Below, piece by piece: positions 45,932 through 57,514 of a stretch of 64,000 bases of DNA. The DNA comes from Psychrobacter sp. 28M-43 (GTDB lineage: Bacteria > Pseudomonadota > Gammaproteobacteria > Pseudomonadales > Moraxellaceae): positions 496,001 through 560,000 of the forward strand of contig NZ_CP061739.1 of NCBI RefSeq assembly GCF_014770435.1, in the 5' to 3' direction. Position 1 is the stretch's first letter; each line of letters opens with the position of its first letter. The notes beneath the pieces were generated by a model. It ran no database searches. It was not told the DNA's origin and worked only from the letters and a program-made list of their open reading frames with translations. The translations under genes were made by a program, and so were the position numbers.

Positions 45932-47428
45932 ATGATGACTTTTGAAGAATACCAAGCTTTTAGAGATAGGGGCTTTAGTCACGCACCGCTAGTAAAAAAG
46001 CGTCTGATGGATGCGCAGACTCCCGTATCTGTATTCTCCAAAGTACGTGATCTAAATGGCTCTGCCTATCTGTTTGAGTCTGTGGTAGGCGGTGAGCGCT
46101 GGGCGCGATACTCCATGATTGGATTGGGTAGTGATCTGATTTTGCAGTACGCTGATGGCAATATGACGACCAAACGAAACGATCATATCGATACAGAGGC
46201 AGTAGAGAATCCTTTTGATTACCTGCGTGAGCTGATGGAGCAGTATCAAATGCCAACTGCTGAAGATGTGCTGACCATGCCGAGCTTTAGCGGCGGTCTA
46301 GTCGGTTACTTTGGCTACGATATGGTACGTGTTATTGAGCCAAGTGTCGGCTTATCTGATGCGCCCAATCCAATGTCGATGCCAGATATGTGGCTGATGC
46401 TTTCGATGAGCGTTATTGTATTTGATAATTTAGAGAATACGCTGTCAATCATCGTCTATGCTGATTGCCAGTCTGAGGATGGCTACAGTTCAGCTATTCG
46501 TGAGCTAGAACAAATCGAGGAAAAGCTAGCAGAGCCATCAAACCTGCGAGCACCTGTAATGCCTACGCCTAAATTTATATCGCAAACAGGTGCCGAAAAA
46601 TACTGTAGCGATGTCAATAAAATAAAGGATTACATTGCCGCAGGTGACGTCATGCAGGTAGTGCCAGCGCAGCGTTTGACAGCGGACTATACAGGCGACT
46701 CTCTAGCCGTCTATCGTGCGCTTCGCTACCTAAACCCATCACCATATCTGTTTTTGGTGCATGGCTATACACTCGATGATCACAAACGCTTTGATATTAT
46801 CGGTGCTTCTCCTGAAATCCTATCCCGTATCGAAAATGGCAAGGTGACGGTAAGGCCGCTGGCAGGGACGCGGCAACGTGGCCGAGATGAGGCTGAAGAC
46901 CTAGCGCTTGAGCAAGAGCTGCTAAATGATGAGAAGGAAACGGCCGAGCATCTGATGCTCATTGATTTGGGTCGCAATGATATTGGCCGCGTTTGCGAGT
47001 ATGGCAGTGTCAAAGTCACAGAAAAGATGTTTATAGAGCGCTACTCACAAGTGATGCATATCGCATCTAATGTTGAGGGTACGATACGAGCTGACAAAGA
47101 TGCACTAGATGTATTTTGTGCCACTTTCCCAGCTGGTACGCTATCGGGCACACCCAAAATCCGCGCCATGCAAATTATCGATGAGATAGAACCAGTACGT
47201 CGAACGGTATTTGGTGGCTCAGTTGGTTATTTAGGTTGGAATGGTAATATGGACACGGCCATTGCTATCCGTACTGCGGTGATGCGCCGTGCTGAGATAC
47301 ATATTCAAGCCGGAGCAGGGGTTGTTGCTGATTCTGTACCAGAAAAAGAATGGGATGAAACCAATAAAAAAGCATTGGCCCTAATAAAAGCGGTAGAAAT
47401 GGCCTGTAATGGCTTGCGTATTCGCTAA
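45932..47428 (+). CDS. trpE: Anthranilate synthase component I
   Basis: A 498-residue enzyme that makes anthranilate from chorismate with ammonia from TrpG. The N-terminal regulatory part has TPVSVFSKVR and a SYLFESV-like Trp-feedback region (AYLFESVVGGERWARYS). The catalytic part has the GDVMQVVPAQR, IIGASPEIL, RPLAGTRQRG and LIDLGRNDIGRV blocks and the C-terminal GAGVVADSVPEKEWDET. The frame is open to 45863 but family N-termini fit the ATG at 45932 (or 45935). trpG, trpD and trpC are not adjacent, so the pathway is split. Confidence 0.96.
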   Translation: MMTFEEYQAFRDRGFSHAPLVKKRLMDAQTPVSVFSKVRDLNGSAYLFESVVGGERWARYSMIGLGSDLILQYADGNMTTKRNDHIDTEAVENPFDYLRELMEQYQMPTAEDVLTMPSFSGGLVGYFGYDMVRVIEPSVGLSDAPNPMSMPDMWLMLSMSVIVFDNLENTLSIIVYADCQSEDGYSSAIRELEQIEEKLAEPSNLRAPVMPTPKFISQTGAEKYCSDVNKIKDYIAAGDVMQVVPAQRLTADYTGDSLAVYRALRYLNPSPYLFLVHGYTLDDHKRFDIIGASPEILSRIENGKVTVRPLAGTRQRGRDEAEDLALEQELLNDEKETAEHLMLIDLGRNDIGRVCEYGSVKVTEKMFIERYSQVMHIASNVEGTIRADKDALDVFCATFPAGTLSGTPKIRAMQIIDEIEPVRRTVFGGSVGYLGWNGNMDTAIAIRTAVMRRAEIHIQAGAGVVADSVPEKEWDETNKKALALIKAVEMACNGLRIR

Positions 47429-47445
47429 TTAAATAGCCAGTGATG

Positions 47446-47496
47446 TGGCAAAAATAAAGGCTGCAAGTAAAAAGCCAATTTATTGCCATATTTTTA
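47446..47496 (+). terminator. Probable trpE terminator
   Basis: An interrupted stem TGGC..AATAAA.GGCT / AGCC..TTTATT.GCCA is followed by a T-rich tract. It separates trpE from the tRNA promoter. Confidence 0.6.
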
Positions 47497-47570
47497 TTTA
47501 TAAAAAAACCAGCTTAATCAGTGACTTAAATATTTATATCAAATTAATTTAAAAAAAGATGAAAAAGTAC

Positions 47571-47598
47571 TTGCGCATCTCAAAAAATTTGATAGAAT
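47571..47598 (+). promoter_or_regulatory. Promoter of the tRNA-tuf cluster
   Basis: TTGCGC at 47571-47576, a 16-bp spacer and TAGAAT at 47593-47598, followed by the C/G-containing discriminator AGCCACC. The short spacer and this discriminator are typical of strong, stringently controlled stable-RNA promoters. Confidence 0.75.
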
Positions 47599-47620
47599 AG
47601 CCACCACTTTAAGAGAACAA

Positions 47621-47696
<76 letters not shown>

Positions 47697-47763
47697 TCTC
47701 TCTTAAAGTAGCTTTTTATGAATTTGTCTTAAATGTAAGTCATTTTTGTTCAAAGCAACCTAA

Positions 47764-47847
47764 GGTGGGGTTGGGGAGCGGTCAAACCCAACAGACTGTA
47801 AATCTGTCGCGAAAGCTTCGAAGGTTCGAATCCTTCCCCCACCACCA
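47764..47847 (+). tRNA. tRNA-Tyr (anticodon GTA)
   Basis: 84 bases with a long variable arm, as expected for tRNA-Tyr, and encoded CCA. The acceptor GGTGGGG pairs with CCCCACC; the anticodon GTA is at 47798-47800. Confidence 0.97.
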
Positions 47848-47931
47848 TATTTTCTAAAGTTTGTCATAGCGCCAAGCATACTCTCTATATCTCATAACTC
47901 TCGATTAGAGTTATCCTGAATAAGAGTAAAT

Positions 47932-48005
47932 GCGGGTGTGGTATAATGGTAACACCTTAGCCTTCCAAGCTAATGACGCGGGTTCGATTCCCGCCACCCG
48001 CTCCA
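47932..48005 (+). tRNA. tRNA-Gly (anticodon TCC)
   Basis: 74 bases with encoded CCA. The acceptor GCGGGTG pairs with CACCCGC; the anticodon TCC is at 47964-47966. Confidence 0.97.
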
Positions 48006-48108
48006 TATATACACCATCGCAAAGCATAACAATAAATCATCACGAGAGTCAGTAATTATTGCTGCATCGTGATATTTTTTTTAGTGCAGTTCAAAGGTTT
48101 CAATATAC

Positions 48109-48183
<75 letters not shown>

Positions 48184-48392
48184 TTTATTGTTTATGCCTT
48201 TTATGCTTGTTTTGCTATTTATATAACTTTGCGTCGATATCGAAATTATAGAATATTGAAATATATAACAGTAGTGCGGTAGACAATGATTCAAAGGTGA
48301 CACTGAGGTGTTGCCTTTTAGTGCTGTCAGTATATTAATAAATATTGGTTTTGATGGTCTTATATAGAGAAGACTAAAACTAATAGGTCAGT

Positions 48393-48710
48393 ATGCAGAC
48401 GTTAATACATTATTTTTTGCATTTTGGTTTTCCTCTTTTTATCGCGATTGCGTTTTTTAGAAAAGAGTGGAAAAAAGCATATCTGATTTTGCTTGCGACC
48501 ATGTTGGTTGATATAGATCATCTGGTAGCAAACCCAATATTTCAGGCAAATAGATGTAGCATTAATTTTCATCCGTTACATACTTATTATGCGATGCTAG
48601 TGTATTTTATTTTGCTCTTTCTTCGTAAGCCTTTTAATATCATTGGAGCTGGATTGCTGTTCCATATGTTAACGGATTTTACGGATTGTTTGATGATGTC
48701 GGTCAGCTAA
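48393..48710 (+). CDS. Small DUF6122-like membrane protein inserted between thrT and tuf
   Basis: 105 residues with about three hydrophobic segments. The motif DIDHLVANPIFQANRCSINFHPLHTY, rich in potential metal ligands (Asp, His, Cys), and a later LFHMLTDFTDC resemble DUF6122 proteins (metal-dependent hydrolase-like, function unknown). In E. coli nothing lies between thrT and tufB except the leader, so this gene is an insertion in a highly expressed unit. No strong ribosome site is obvious, so translation may be weak. Confidence 0.7.
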   Translation: MQTLIHYFLHFGFPLFIAIAFFRKEWKKAYLILLATMLVDIDHLVANPIFQANRCSINFHPLHTYYAMLVYFILLFLRKPFNIIGAGLLFHMLTDFTDCLMMSVS

Positions 48711-48988
48711 TATCGCGACCTTGCATATCAAGATAATTATACGGTTATAAGAAAGGTTATAATCAATCGAGCTTTGTATCTACTAGTTAGAGAGAAATTG
48801 ATTTCGATTGAGAGATGTATGACTATTTAAGACAAGTCAGCGTATAATAACGGATACAAGAATTAGTTCGGAGCATTGTTTAAGCAGTGGTTCGTGCGGT
48901 TGATAGCTAGGTTTATGATGATTTAATTCTATTATGAGCCATTAAACAGCTTTTTATTGATCATTCACCAAAAAAAGAGGAAATACCC
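48711..48988 (+). promoter_or_regulatory. tuf: tuf leader region
   Basis: 278 bases without a gene. A consensus TATAAT lies at 48758-48763 but its -35 region (48735-48740) is poor, so tuf may be transcribed both from here and from the tRNA promoter. The tuf ribosome site is AGAGGAAA just before the ATG. Confidence 0.4.
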
Positions 48989-50179
48989 ATGGCAAAGGCC
49001 AAGTTTGAACGTAACAAGCCACACGTCAACGTCGGTACAATCGGACACGTTGACCATGGTAAAACAACCCTTACCGCTGCAATCGCAACCGTAGCTGCAA
49101 TCACCTCTGGTGGCGAAGCCAAAGACTACGCGTCTATTGACTCAGCACCAGAAGAAAAAGCACGTGGTATCACAATCAACACCTCACACGTAGAATATGA
49201 CACAGACAGCCGTCACTACGCACACGTAGATTGCCCAGGTCACGCCGATTATGTTAAAAACATGATCACTGGTGCGGCACAGATGGACGGCGCAATCCTA
49301 GTCGTATCTGCAACTGACGGCCCAATGCCACAGACTCGTGAGCACATCTTGCTTTCACGTCAGGTTGGCGTACCGTACATCATCGTATTCATGAACAAAT
49401 GTGACATGGTTGATGACGAAGAATTGTTAGAGCTAGTAGAAATGGAAGTTCGTGAATTATTGAACGACTATGACTTCCCAGGCGATGACACTCCTATCGT
49501 TAAAGGTTCTGCTACTGAAGCCCTAAAAGGCTCAGAAGAAAAATACGGCCAACCAGCTGTTGTAGAACTACTAAACGTACTAGACACTTATATCCCAGAG
49601 CCAGAGCGTGACATCGACAAAGCATTCCTAATGCCAATCGAAGACGTATTCTCAATCTCAGGTCGTGGTACTGTAGTAACAGGCCGTGTTGAATCTGGTA
49701 TCGTTAAAGTTGGCGACGAGATCGAAATCGTTGGTATCCGTGACACTCAAAAAACCACCTGTACTGGTGTAGAGATGTTCCGTAAACTGCTTGACGAAGG
49801 TCGTGCAGGCGAAAACTGTGGCGTACTACTACGTGGTACTAAGCGTGAAGACGTACAACGTGGTCAAGTACTAGCTAAGCCAGGTTCAATCACTCCTCAC
49901 ACCAAGTTTGACGCTGAAGTATATGTATTGTCAAAAGAAGAGGGTGGTCGTCACACACCATTCCTAAACGGCTATCGTCCACAGTTCTACTTCCGTACTA
50001 CTGACGTAACTGGCGCAATCCAATTACAAGACGGTACTGAAATGGTAATGCCTGGTGATAACGTTGAGATGGGCGTAGAGCTTATCCATCCAATCGCTAT
50101 GGACAAAGGTCTTCGCTTCGCAATTCGTGAAGGCGGCCGTACTGTAGGCGCTGGTGTTGTTGCTAACGTATTGAACTAA
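48989..50179 (+). CDS. tuf: Translation elongation factor Tu
   Basis: A 396-residue EF-Tu, the GTPase that delivers aminoacyl-tRNA to the ribosome and is recycled by EF-Ts (encoded at 8654). G1 GHVDHGKTT, switch [18 protein letters not shown]3 DCPGHADY, G4 NKCD and the domain II/III blocks are complete. Its position after Thr-Tyr-Gly-Thr tRNAs matches E. coli tufB; a second tuf copy in an rpsG-fusA operon elsewhere is likely but not visible here. Confidence 0.98.
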   Translation: MAKAKFERNKPHVNVGTIGHVDHGKTTLTAAIATVAAITSGGEAKDYASIDSAPEEKARGITINTSHVEYDTDSRHYAHVDCPGHADYVKNMITGAAQMDGAILVVSATDGPMPQTREHILLSRQVGVPYIIVFMNKCDMVDDEELLELVEMEVRELLNDYDFPGDDTPIVKGSATEALKGSEEKYGQPAVVELLNVLDTYIPEPERDIDKAFLMPIEDVFSISGRGTVVTGRVESGIVKVGDEIEIVGIRDTQKTTCTGVEMFRKLLDEGRAGENCGVLLRGTKREDVQRGQVLAKPGSITPHTKFDAEVYVLSKEEGGRHTPFLNGYRPQFYFRTTDVTGAIQLQDGTEMVMPGDNVEMGVELIHPIAMDKGLRFAIREGGRTVGAGVVANVLN

Positions 50180-50216
50180 GACTTAAGTCTCAGCAATGAG
50201 CTTATGAATTAGTCAT

Positions 50217-50251
50217 AAAAAAGGCCATCCTATTTAGGGTGGCCTTTTTTT
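50217..50251 (+). terminator. tuf terminator
   Basis: A strong 14-bp stem AAAAAAGGCCATCC / GGGTGGCCTTTTTT with one G-U-type pair and a 6-base loop, ending in T7. Confidence 0.93.
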
Positions 50252-50375
50252 GTGGAGGAAAGTTGATTGTATAAGTACAGGACTACATAAATAAGCGTGT
50301 GGCAAGCTCTACATGTATTATCTAAGCGTAATATAATAATAAAAACAGCCTAACAATAAGCGTAAAAGGAACATC

Positions 50376-50870
50376 ATGTTTGCGATAGAAGCACTACCAA
50401 CGAATGCAGTAGAACTCGAAAATGTCATTCAAACTGTTGCCAATATAGAAACCATAGTGCAACCAGATGATGCTTGGAATCAGAGAGCATTGACTGAATT
50501 ACTTGAACAAGACAGTATTCGTCTGCTGATTGCTTACGATCAAGCGAAAGAGGAGGATGTCTCTCATCGTGAGATAGTTGGCTATTGCTTATATCAAATG
50601 ACTTTTGAGCAAGCAGAGGTGTTGCGTATCGGAACTGATCCAGAGCACCAACGACAAGGCATTGCTTCGCAGGTATTGAATAAACTGCATGAACTGTTAC
50701 AGCTCAATCAGGTAGAGAGTCTTTTGTTAGAAGTACGTGCAGACAATACAGCGGCGATAGCGTTATACGAGCAACAGGCATTCAATATTATTCATAAGCG
50801 CAAAGGCTATTATAAAATGCCACATAAACCAGCAGTCGATGCATTAATCATGCAGCATACTTATATTTAA
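50376..50870 (+). CDS. rimI: Ribosomal-protein-alanine N-acetyltransferase RimI-like (GNAT)
   Basis: A 164-residue GNAT enzyme. The acetyl-CoA loop is DPEHQRQGIASQVLNKL, followed by LLEVRADNTAAIALYEQQAF and the RKGYYKMP motif, all close to RimI, which acetylates the N-terminal Ala of ribosomal protein S18. It is somewhat longer than E. coli RimI (148). AAAGGA precedes the ATG. The typical neighbours (tsaB, holD) are absent, so another protein N-acetyltransferase remains possible. Confidence 0.8.
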   Translation: MFAIEALPTNAVELENVIQTVANIETIVQPDDAWNQRALTELLEQDSIRLLIAYDQAKEEDVSHREIVGYCLYQMTFEQAEVLRIGTDPEHQRQGIASQVLNKLHELLQLNQVESLLLEVRADNTAAIALYEQQAFNIIHKRKGYYKMPHKPAVDALIMQHTYI

Positions 50871-50971
50871 CGAAGAAAATAAATCTTAATAAAAAATAAG
50901 TAATTCTAGTTAAGGTGGCTATAACGGCTACGATATAAAAACAGAATTAACTAAGATTTAAGATTTAAGCT

Positions 50972-51406
50972 TTATTGCAAAGGAATTTTCTTTTTACAGA
51001 CTTCTACATCAAGCTGATAATCACTATCTGCTTTCATTCGACCTAAAATATCCAAGCGTTCGCTCAGTAGCTCAACCATTATGCTGATATTAGCTTGTTG
51101 TTTTTTAACTTGTTCTAATTTTTGCTGAGTGAGTAAAAGCTGCGAATCAATATCCAAGTGACCATCATAATAATCATTTAAGCTGTTTTTGATTTCAGTA
51201 AGGGTGAAGCCAATAGCTTGCGCACTTTTGATCAGCTCTATGCGTTCGATACACTCTGGATGAAATTCGGTATATAAACGTGAGCCTGCCTGACGCTTGC
51301 GAGATTTTAGCAGGCCTAATTGCTCGTAATGGCGAACCGTATCTTTGGTCGTATTGGCCTTTGCTGCTAGCTCTCCAATCAATAGAAACGATGTATCAAG
51401 TGCCAT
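50972..51406 (-). CDS. MerR-family transcriptional regulator
   Basis: 144 residues. The N-terminal winged helix-turn-helix (IGELAAKANTTKDTVRHYEQLGLL) is followed by a dimerisation coiled coil (about 85-125). The C-terminus has a single Cys (VCKKK) and no SoxR-type cluster or CueR-type metal-loop pattern, so its signal is unknown. It lies 29 bp downstream of aat on the same strand and may be the third gene of trxB-aat-merR. Confidence 0.88.
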   Translation of the reverse strand: MALDTSFLLIGELAAKANTTKDTVRHYEQLGLLKSRKRQAGSRLYTEFHPECIERIELIKSAQAIGFTLTEIKNSLNDYYDGHLDIDSQLLLTQQKLEQVKKQQANISIMVELLSERLDILGRMKADSDYQLDVEVCKKKIPLQ

Positions 51407-51435
51407 AATAACCTCTTATTTTTTCGCTATGATAA

Positions 51436-52242
51436 TCATAACTCTAGTTGCCACGGCGATTCGCTATCCAGTAGCGATACGGCTAACGGTTTATGAGAGT
51501 GCTTTTGCCATGGCACAGACTGGCTGCCTATCAAGTTGTCTAACTGAGTTAGAAAGTCAGCACGCGGTAAGGTAGTCGCACCTAAGCTCATCAAATGATC
51601 ATTCGGTAGCTGACAGTCAACGAGTGCGACATCACTTTGCTCACATAGGCGCATCAGACCCCAAAACGCTAGCTTTGATGCATTAGACGCTCGATGAAAC
51701 ATTGATTCACCAAAATAGATGCCGTTTATTTTTAACCCGTACAATCCGCCAATCAGTTGACCTGCTTCGTCCCAAACTTCTATGCTATGAGCAAAGCCTT
51801 GCGCATGCAGTTTGGTATAAGCTTCGATCATCTCATCATGAATCCAAGTATGCTCACCTTCAGGCTGATTGTCATTAAGGCCATCGCTACGCGGTAAGCT
51901 ACAGGCATGTATGACATCGTCAAAAGCTTGATTAAGCGTCACTTGCCAACGTTCGCGATTTGCTTGCTTGCGTAGAGACTTGCTTGGTTGATAGGCAGAG
52001 GGGATGATCACACAACGCGGCTCGGGACACCACCAAGCAATAGGCTCATCTTCGTTAAACCAAGGAAATAGCCCCTGAGCATAGGCTGATATTAGCGTTT
52101 CAGGTGCTAGGTCACCGCCAATAGCGACGATACCAATACCATCAGGATCGATAGAAATGGGATCAGGAAAGTCATAACGCCCAAGACTTTTTAAAGTCTC
52201 AGGCGTAATGTGTTTATTGTTCTGTTGAGTAAAGTTGCACAT
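51436..52242 (-). CDS. aat: Leucyl/phenylalanyl-tRNA-protein transferase
   Basis: 268 residues. The enzyme adds Leu or Phe to N-terminal Arg/Lys of proteins, marking them for ClpAP by the N-end rule. Family blocks present are the FPDP(I/S) start, GIVAIGGDLAPETLISAYAQGLFPWF, WWCPEPRCVI, the TWIHDEMIEAY segment, GGLYGLKINGIYFGESMFH and DCQLPNDHLMSLGA. Its ATG directly follows the trxB stop (TAAATG), implying coupling. Confidence 0.96.
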   Translation of the reverse strand: MCNFTQQNNKHITPETLKSLGRYDFPDPISIDPDGIGIVAIGGDLAPETLISAYAQGLFPWFNEDEPIAWWCPEPRCVIIPSAYQPSKSLRKQANRERWQVTLNQAFDDVIHACSLPRSDGLNDNQPEGEHTWIHDEMIEAYTKLHAQGFAHSIEVWDEAGQLIGGLYGLKINGIYFGESMFHRASNASKLAFWGLMRLCEQSDVALVDCQLPNDHLMSLGATTLPRADFLTQLDNLIGSQSVPWQKHSHKPLAVSLLDSESPWQLEL

Positions 52243-53812
<1,570 letters not shown>

Positions 53813-56800
53813 GTGATATCAGCACCGCTTATTGAGTATTTAAAAAAGGGAATGTTTACCCTCCTTGGGTTAATACTGGCCGTTTATCTGTTTGTCATTT
53901 TGATGACTTATACAGGCAACGATCCTAGCTGGTCGCACATCAGTAGTGATATGACCACGATTAATAATATGGGCGGCGAGGCAGGCGCATGGTTATCCGA
54001 TTTGCTTTATAGCTTTTTTGGGTTTGGTGCTTGGTGGTTTTTGGCATTTGTGGTTTATGAATCTATCTTGATTTGGTGGGAAAACAAGCCAACGTTTTGG
54101 CTCATGCGATTGGTCGCTTATGTGTTTTTGCTATTAAGTGCTAGCGCATTATTTGCACAATTGGTCTCTTTAGTTCAGCAAGTCACGAACCCTGACGCAA
54201 TCGGCCTCGAAGGTGTCGCTGGTGGTATCATCGGGCTAGAGTTACAGGCGCGTTTGGCACAGCTGCTATCGCAGTGGGGGAGTGTGGTTTTCTTGGCAGT
54301 ATTCGTTGTGATTACTGCTACGTTTGCCTTTAATATCCATTGGATGACGATATATCAAAAGGTTCGTGCACTATCATGGCTTGGCTCAGGTGTAAAAAGT
54401 CAGGATACTATCGACGCTACTGAACCGAGTATTGCATTACAAGGTGATAGCCAAAACTTAGATGAGTCGGTAGATAAAAAAGTAGAGCATGAGCAGCTGC
54501 CACTTGAGTTACAGTCTGCTGAAAATACTAGCGGTACTCAAGACGTCAGCAGTAGCGGACGTTTCGGTAGTGTATTGTCAGACTTTTTGGCAACATCAGG
54601 ATTGGCAGATAGTGTCAAAGCCTCCGTTATCGCAGCAAAAGCAGCGGCGACACCTAATAGCTCAAAAGGTGAGCAGGTAGATACCGATACAGGCTCGCTT
54701 AATAACTCTACTGATAATACGGTTAATAGTACAGTCCAGCCATTAGTTTCAAACTTGACCGCACCTGTTGCTCGCAAAGTTGAGCCAAGCTTTGCATGGA
54801 ATGATGCCAATACGGTCGATGACTTACTAGCAAGTGAGCAGATGGCTTACAGTGCCAATAGCACGGACAGTTCGGCTATGCCTGTACCTAACTATTCCCA
54901 AACGGGTACTAGTGCCACAGCATCGTTAGAGAAATCAGTGCCTACTACTGTGACGACTACAACGATGGAAGCGGTTGCTCAACCAGATATACATGATAAA
55001 GAATCATTAGCTCAGTCATCAATTTTTGAGTCAGTGCATAGCGATTTAGCCAGTCAGCCACTCATTGAACCTGCTGAGCCTAAAATCTCTGCGACAAATG
55101 AGACTGCAGAAGTAGATAAGTTGGCAGAAGCATGGTTGGCAGAGCATGCTGATATATCAGAACCTACAGAGTCTATCGTAGGAACGTCTGAAGACTCTAC
55201 GCCTATTCAGGAAACTGTAGCAGCTGAGCTGGTAGTGCAAGAGAAGACTCCAGAACCTATCGTAGAAGAGCCTATTAGTTTTGTACAGGATTCAGCCAAT
55301 CAACTGTCTGATACGCCTGTAGAGTTGCCACATACTGAAAAGACAGCAGTAGTCTCTGAGCCTGAAGTTGCTCCGGTAACAGTAGAGACTGAGCCTGCAT
55401 TGTCAGATTTGTCAGATTTGTCAGACGTTTCAGACATGACACCAACCAATACGCCTCCTGCCAATCCAAAAGCAGCACCTACTGTGGAGGCGGCCAGTCC
55501 TGTTGCTAGCATGCAACCTATAACGCCTGCCAAACCATCCGTCAGTTTTGCTGTTCCAGAAGGAGATAGCAGCAACCATATCACTGATATGATGCCAGAC
55601 GATGACAGTCTTTCTGACGATATGACTGTGCCAGTTATGCCGCATATCAGTGATGATGCAGCCTTTAGCCAAAAGTCACGCTCGATGCAAACCGCCGCTT
55701 ATCGCAGCAGTCTAACGCCTATTCCAGAGGTGTCGATATTAGACAAGCCTGATCCTGACCGCAAGCCCAGTTATACGATTGCTGAGCTTGAGCAATTGTC
55801 TGAGTTATTGGAAATTAAACTACAAGAATTCAATGTCAAAGCCTCGGTGGTCAATGCGATTCCAGGGCCTGTGGTCACTCGTTTTGAAGTGGAGCTGGCG
55901 GCTGGTGTCAAAGCCAGTAAGGTGACAGGGATTTCGCGTGACTTGGCGCGCTCACTCTCCATGGCGTCTTTGCGTGTGGTCGAAGTGATTCCGGGTAAAC
56001 CGTACATCGGTATCGAAGTGCCGAACAAGAAACGTGAAATGGTACGTTTGATTGAATTGCTCAATACTGAAACGTTCAAAGACCCGAAAGCGCAGATTAG
56101 CATGGCGATGGGTAAAGACATCGGTGGTAATCCAATCATTACTGACCTTGCACGTGCGCCGCATATGCTGGTTGCTGGTACCACGGGCTCTGGTAAGTCA
56201 GTATTGGTCAACTCGATGCTACTATCGATGCTACTCAAATATACGCCCAATGAGCTTCGTCTTATTTTGATTGATCCAAAGCAGTTAGAGCTTGCCAACT
56301 ATAACGATATTCCGCATTTACTAACGCCAGTAGTCACCGATATGACGGAAGCGGCCAGTGCCTTGTCATGGTGTGTGGCGGAGATGGAACGTCGCTATCA
56401 GCTAATGAGCTTGCTAAAGGTTCGTAAGCTCAATGAGTTCAACAAGAAGGTCATCGCGGCGGAAAAATCAGGTAATCCCATGCTCGATCCTCTATGGCGT
56501 CCAAATGACAGCGTAAGTATTAGCCAAGCACCCAAGCTAAAAACCTTACCAATGATTGTCATTGTCGCGGATGAGTTTGCTGATATGATTATGCAGGTTG
56601 GTAAACAGGCCGAAGAGCTCATCACACGTTTGGCGCAAAAATCGCGTGCTGCTGGTATTCATTTAATGCTAGCGACTCAGCGTCCATCAGTAGATGTTAT
56701 TACAGGCCTGATTAAAGCCAACATTCCAGTGCGTGCAGCACTACGAGTCAACTCAAAAGTCGATTCACGTACGATTCTAGATAGTGGCGGTGCTGAGGAC

Positions 56801-57190
56801 ATGCTGGGTAACGGCGATATGTTGTTCTTAGGGCCAGGGCAGATTGAGCCGGATCGTGTACATGGTGCCTACGTCAGTGACGAAGAAGTCAATCGTGTCT
56901 GTGATGCGTGGCGTGAGCGCGGCGCGCCTGATTATATTGATAATATGGCAGGCAACTTTGAATTGTCTAGCCCAGGCGGTGGTAGTACAGCCAATGCCTC
57001 TGGTGAAGATGATGATTTATATGATGATGCCGTGGCCTTTATCATGGAAACACGTAAGGTGTCTGCCTCAAGCATTCAGCGTAAATTTAGTATCGGCTAT
57101 AACCGTGCCGCTCGTATTGTCGACTCTATGGAAGAAGCTGGATTGGTCAGCTCGATGGGCAAAAGTGGCAAGCGTGAACTATTGATGTAG
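53813..57190 (+). CDS. ftsK: DNA translocase FtsK
   Basis: A 1125-residue septal DNA pump that links chromosome-dimer resolution to division. The N-terminal membrane domain (four segments, about 15-175) is followed by a linker of about 450 residues rich in Ser, Thr, Val, Pro and Glu, then the motor: Walker A GTTGSGKS (789-796), Walker B LILIDPK, and DVITGLIKANIPVRAA. The C-terminal gamma winged helix, which reads KOPS and activates XerD, ends in SIGYNRAARIVDSMEEAGLV. The start is a GTG at 53813; the ribosome site is weak. Confidence 0.95.
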   Translation: MISAPLIEYLKKGMFTLLGLILAVYLFVILMTYTGNDPSWSHISSDMTTINNMGGEAGAWLSDLLYSFFGFGAWWFLAFVVYESILIWWENKPTFWLMRLVAYVFLLLSASALFAQLVSLVQQVTNPDAIGLEGVAGGIIGLELQARLAQLLSQWGSVVFLAVFVVITATFAFNIHWMTIYQKVRALSWLGSGVKSQDTIDATEPSIALQGDSQNLDESVDKKVEHEQLPLELQSAENTSGTQDVSSSGRFGSVLSDFLATSGLADSVKASVIAAKAAATPNSSKGEQVDTDTGSLNNSTDNTVNSTVQPLVSNLTAPVARKVEPSFAWNDANTVDDLLASEQMAYSANSTDSSAMPVPNYSQTGTSATASLEKSVPTTVTTTTMEAVAQPDIHDKESLAQSSIFESVHSDLASQPLIEPAEPKISATNETAEVDKLAEAWLAEHADISEPTESIVGTSEDSTPIQETVAAELVVQEKTPEPIVEEPISFVQDSANQLSDTPVELPHTEKTAVVSEPEVAPVTVETEPALSDLSDLSDVSDMTPTNTPPANPKAAPTVEAASPVASMQPITPAKPSVSFAVPEGDSSNHITDMMPDDDSLSDDMTVPVMPHISDDAAFSQKSRSMQTAAYRSSLTPIPEVSILDKPDPDRKPSYTIAELEQLSELLEIKLQEFNVKASVVNAIPGPVVTRFEVELAAGVKASKVTGISRDLARSLSMASLRVVEVIPGKPYIGIEVPNKKREMVRLIELLNTETFKDPKAQISMAMGKDIGGNPIITDLARAPHMLVAGTTGSGKSVLVNSMLLSMLLKYTPNELRLILIDPKQLELANYNDIPHLLTPVVTDMTEAASALSWCVAEMERRYQLMSLLKVRKLNEFNKKVIAAEKSGNPMLDPLWRPNDSVSISQAPKLKTLPMIVIVADEFADMIMQVGKQAEELITRLAQKSRAAGIHLMLATQRPSVDVITGLIKANIPVRAALRVNSKVDSRTILDSGGAEDMLGNGDMLFLGPGQIEPDRVHGAYVSDEEVNRVCDAWRERGAPDYIDNMAGNFELSSPGGGSTANASGEDDDLYDDAVAFIMETRKVSASSIQRKFSIGYNRAARIVDSMEEAGLVSSMGKSGKRELLM
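55400..55435 (+). repeat. 9-bp tandem repeat in the ftsK linker
   Basis: ttgtcagat/ttgtcagat/ttgtcagac/gtttcagac encode four Leu/Val-Ser-Asp units. It lies in the disordered linker, where length changes should be tolerated. Confidence 0.8.
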
Positions 57191-57211
57191 GATTAATTGT
57201 TAAGTTGATAA

Positions 57212-57247
57212 CGAAAAAGCGAGTCATGAAATTGGCTCGTTTTTTTA
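57212..57247 (+). terminator. ftsK terminator
   Basis: A CGAGTC/GGCTCG stem with one G-U pair and an 8-base loop, extended by A/T pairing, followed by T7. The following 270 bases up to the amidase gene hold no supported gene. Confidence 0.8.
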
Positions 57248-57514
57248 TGGAAGAAACTTAATAATGCTTTTATAAATTGTGGGTTTAGAAGTAAGCTCTT
57301 ATTGTTCAATATGCTCTAGGGCGCGAAGTGTAGATTCGTATACTAGCTTACTAACTAGCGAAATCGACCAGATGACTAACGAGTCCGTTTATCAAATATC
57401 AGGCACGGTTTTTTATACTAAACTGACAGGAGTTTATGAAAAAATAGTCATTAGTTTTAGAAAGTATGCGTGCTACATAGTCTTAATAAAATTACTCTCC
57501 AAGGAAGGTTAGTT

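Noticed and set aside
55771-56298. Minus-strand 175-codon frame within ftsK
   Set aside because: It lies opposite the conserved FtsK motor, whose motifs are unmistakable; the antisense translation has no recognisable domain.
57279-57512. Plus-strand 77-codon frame between ftsK and the amidase gene
   Set aside because: It starts at a GTG without a ribosome site, has no recognisable features and ends within the amidase ribosome-site region.
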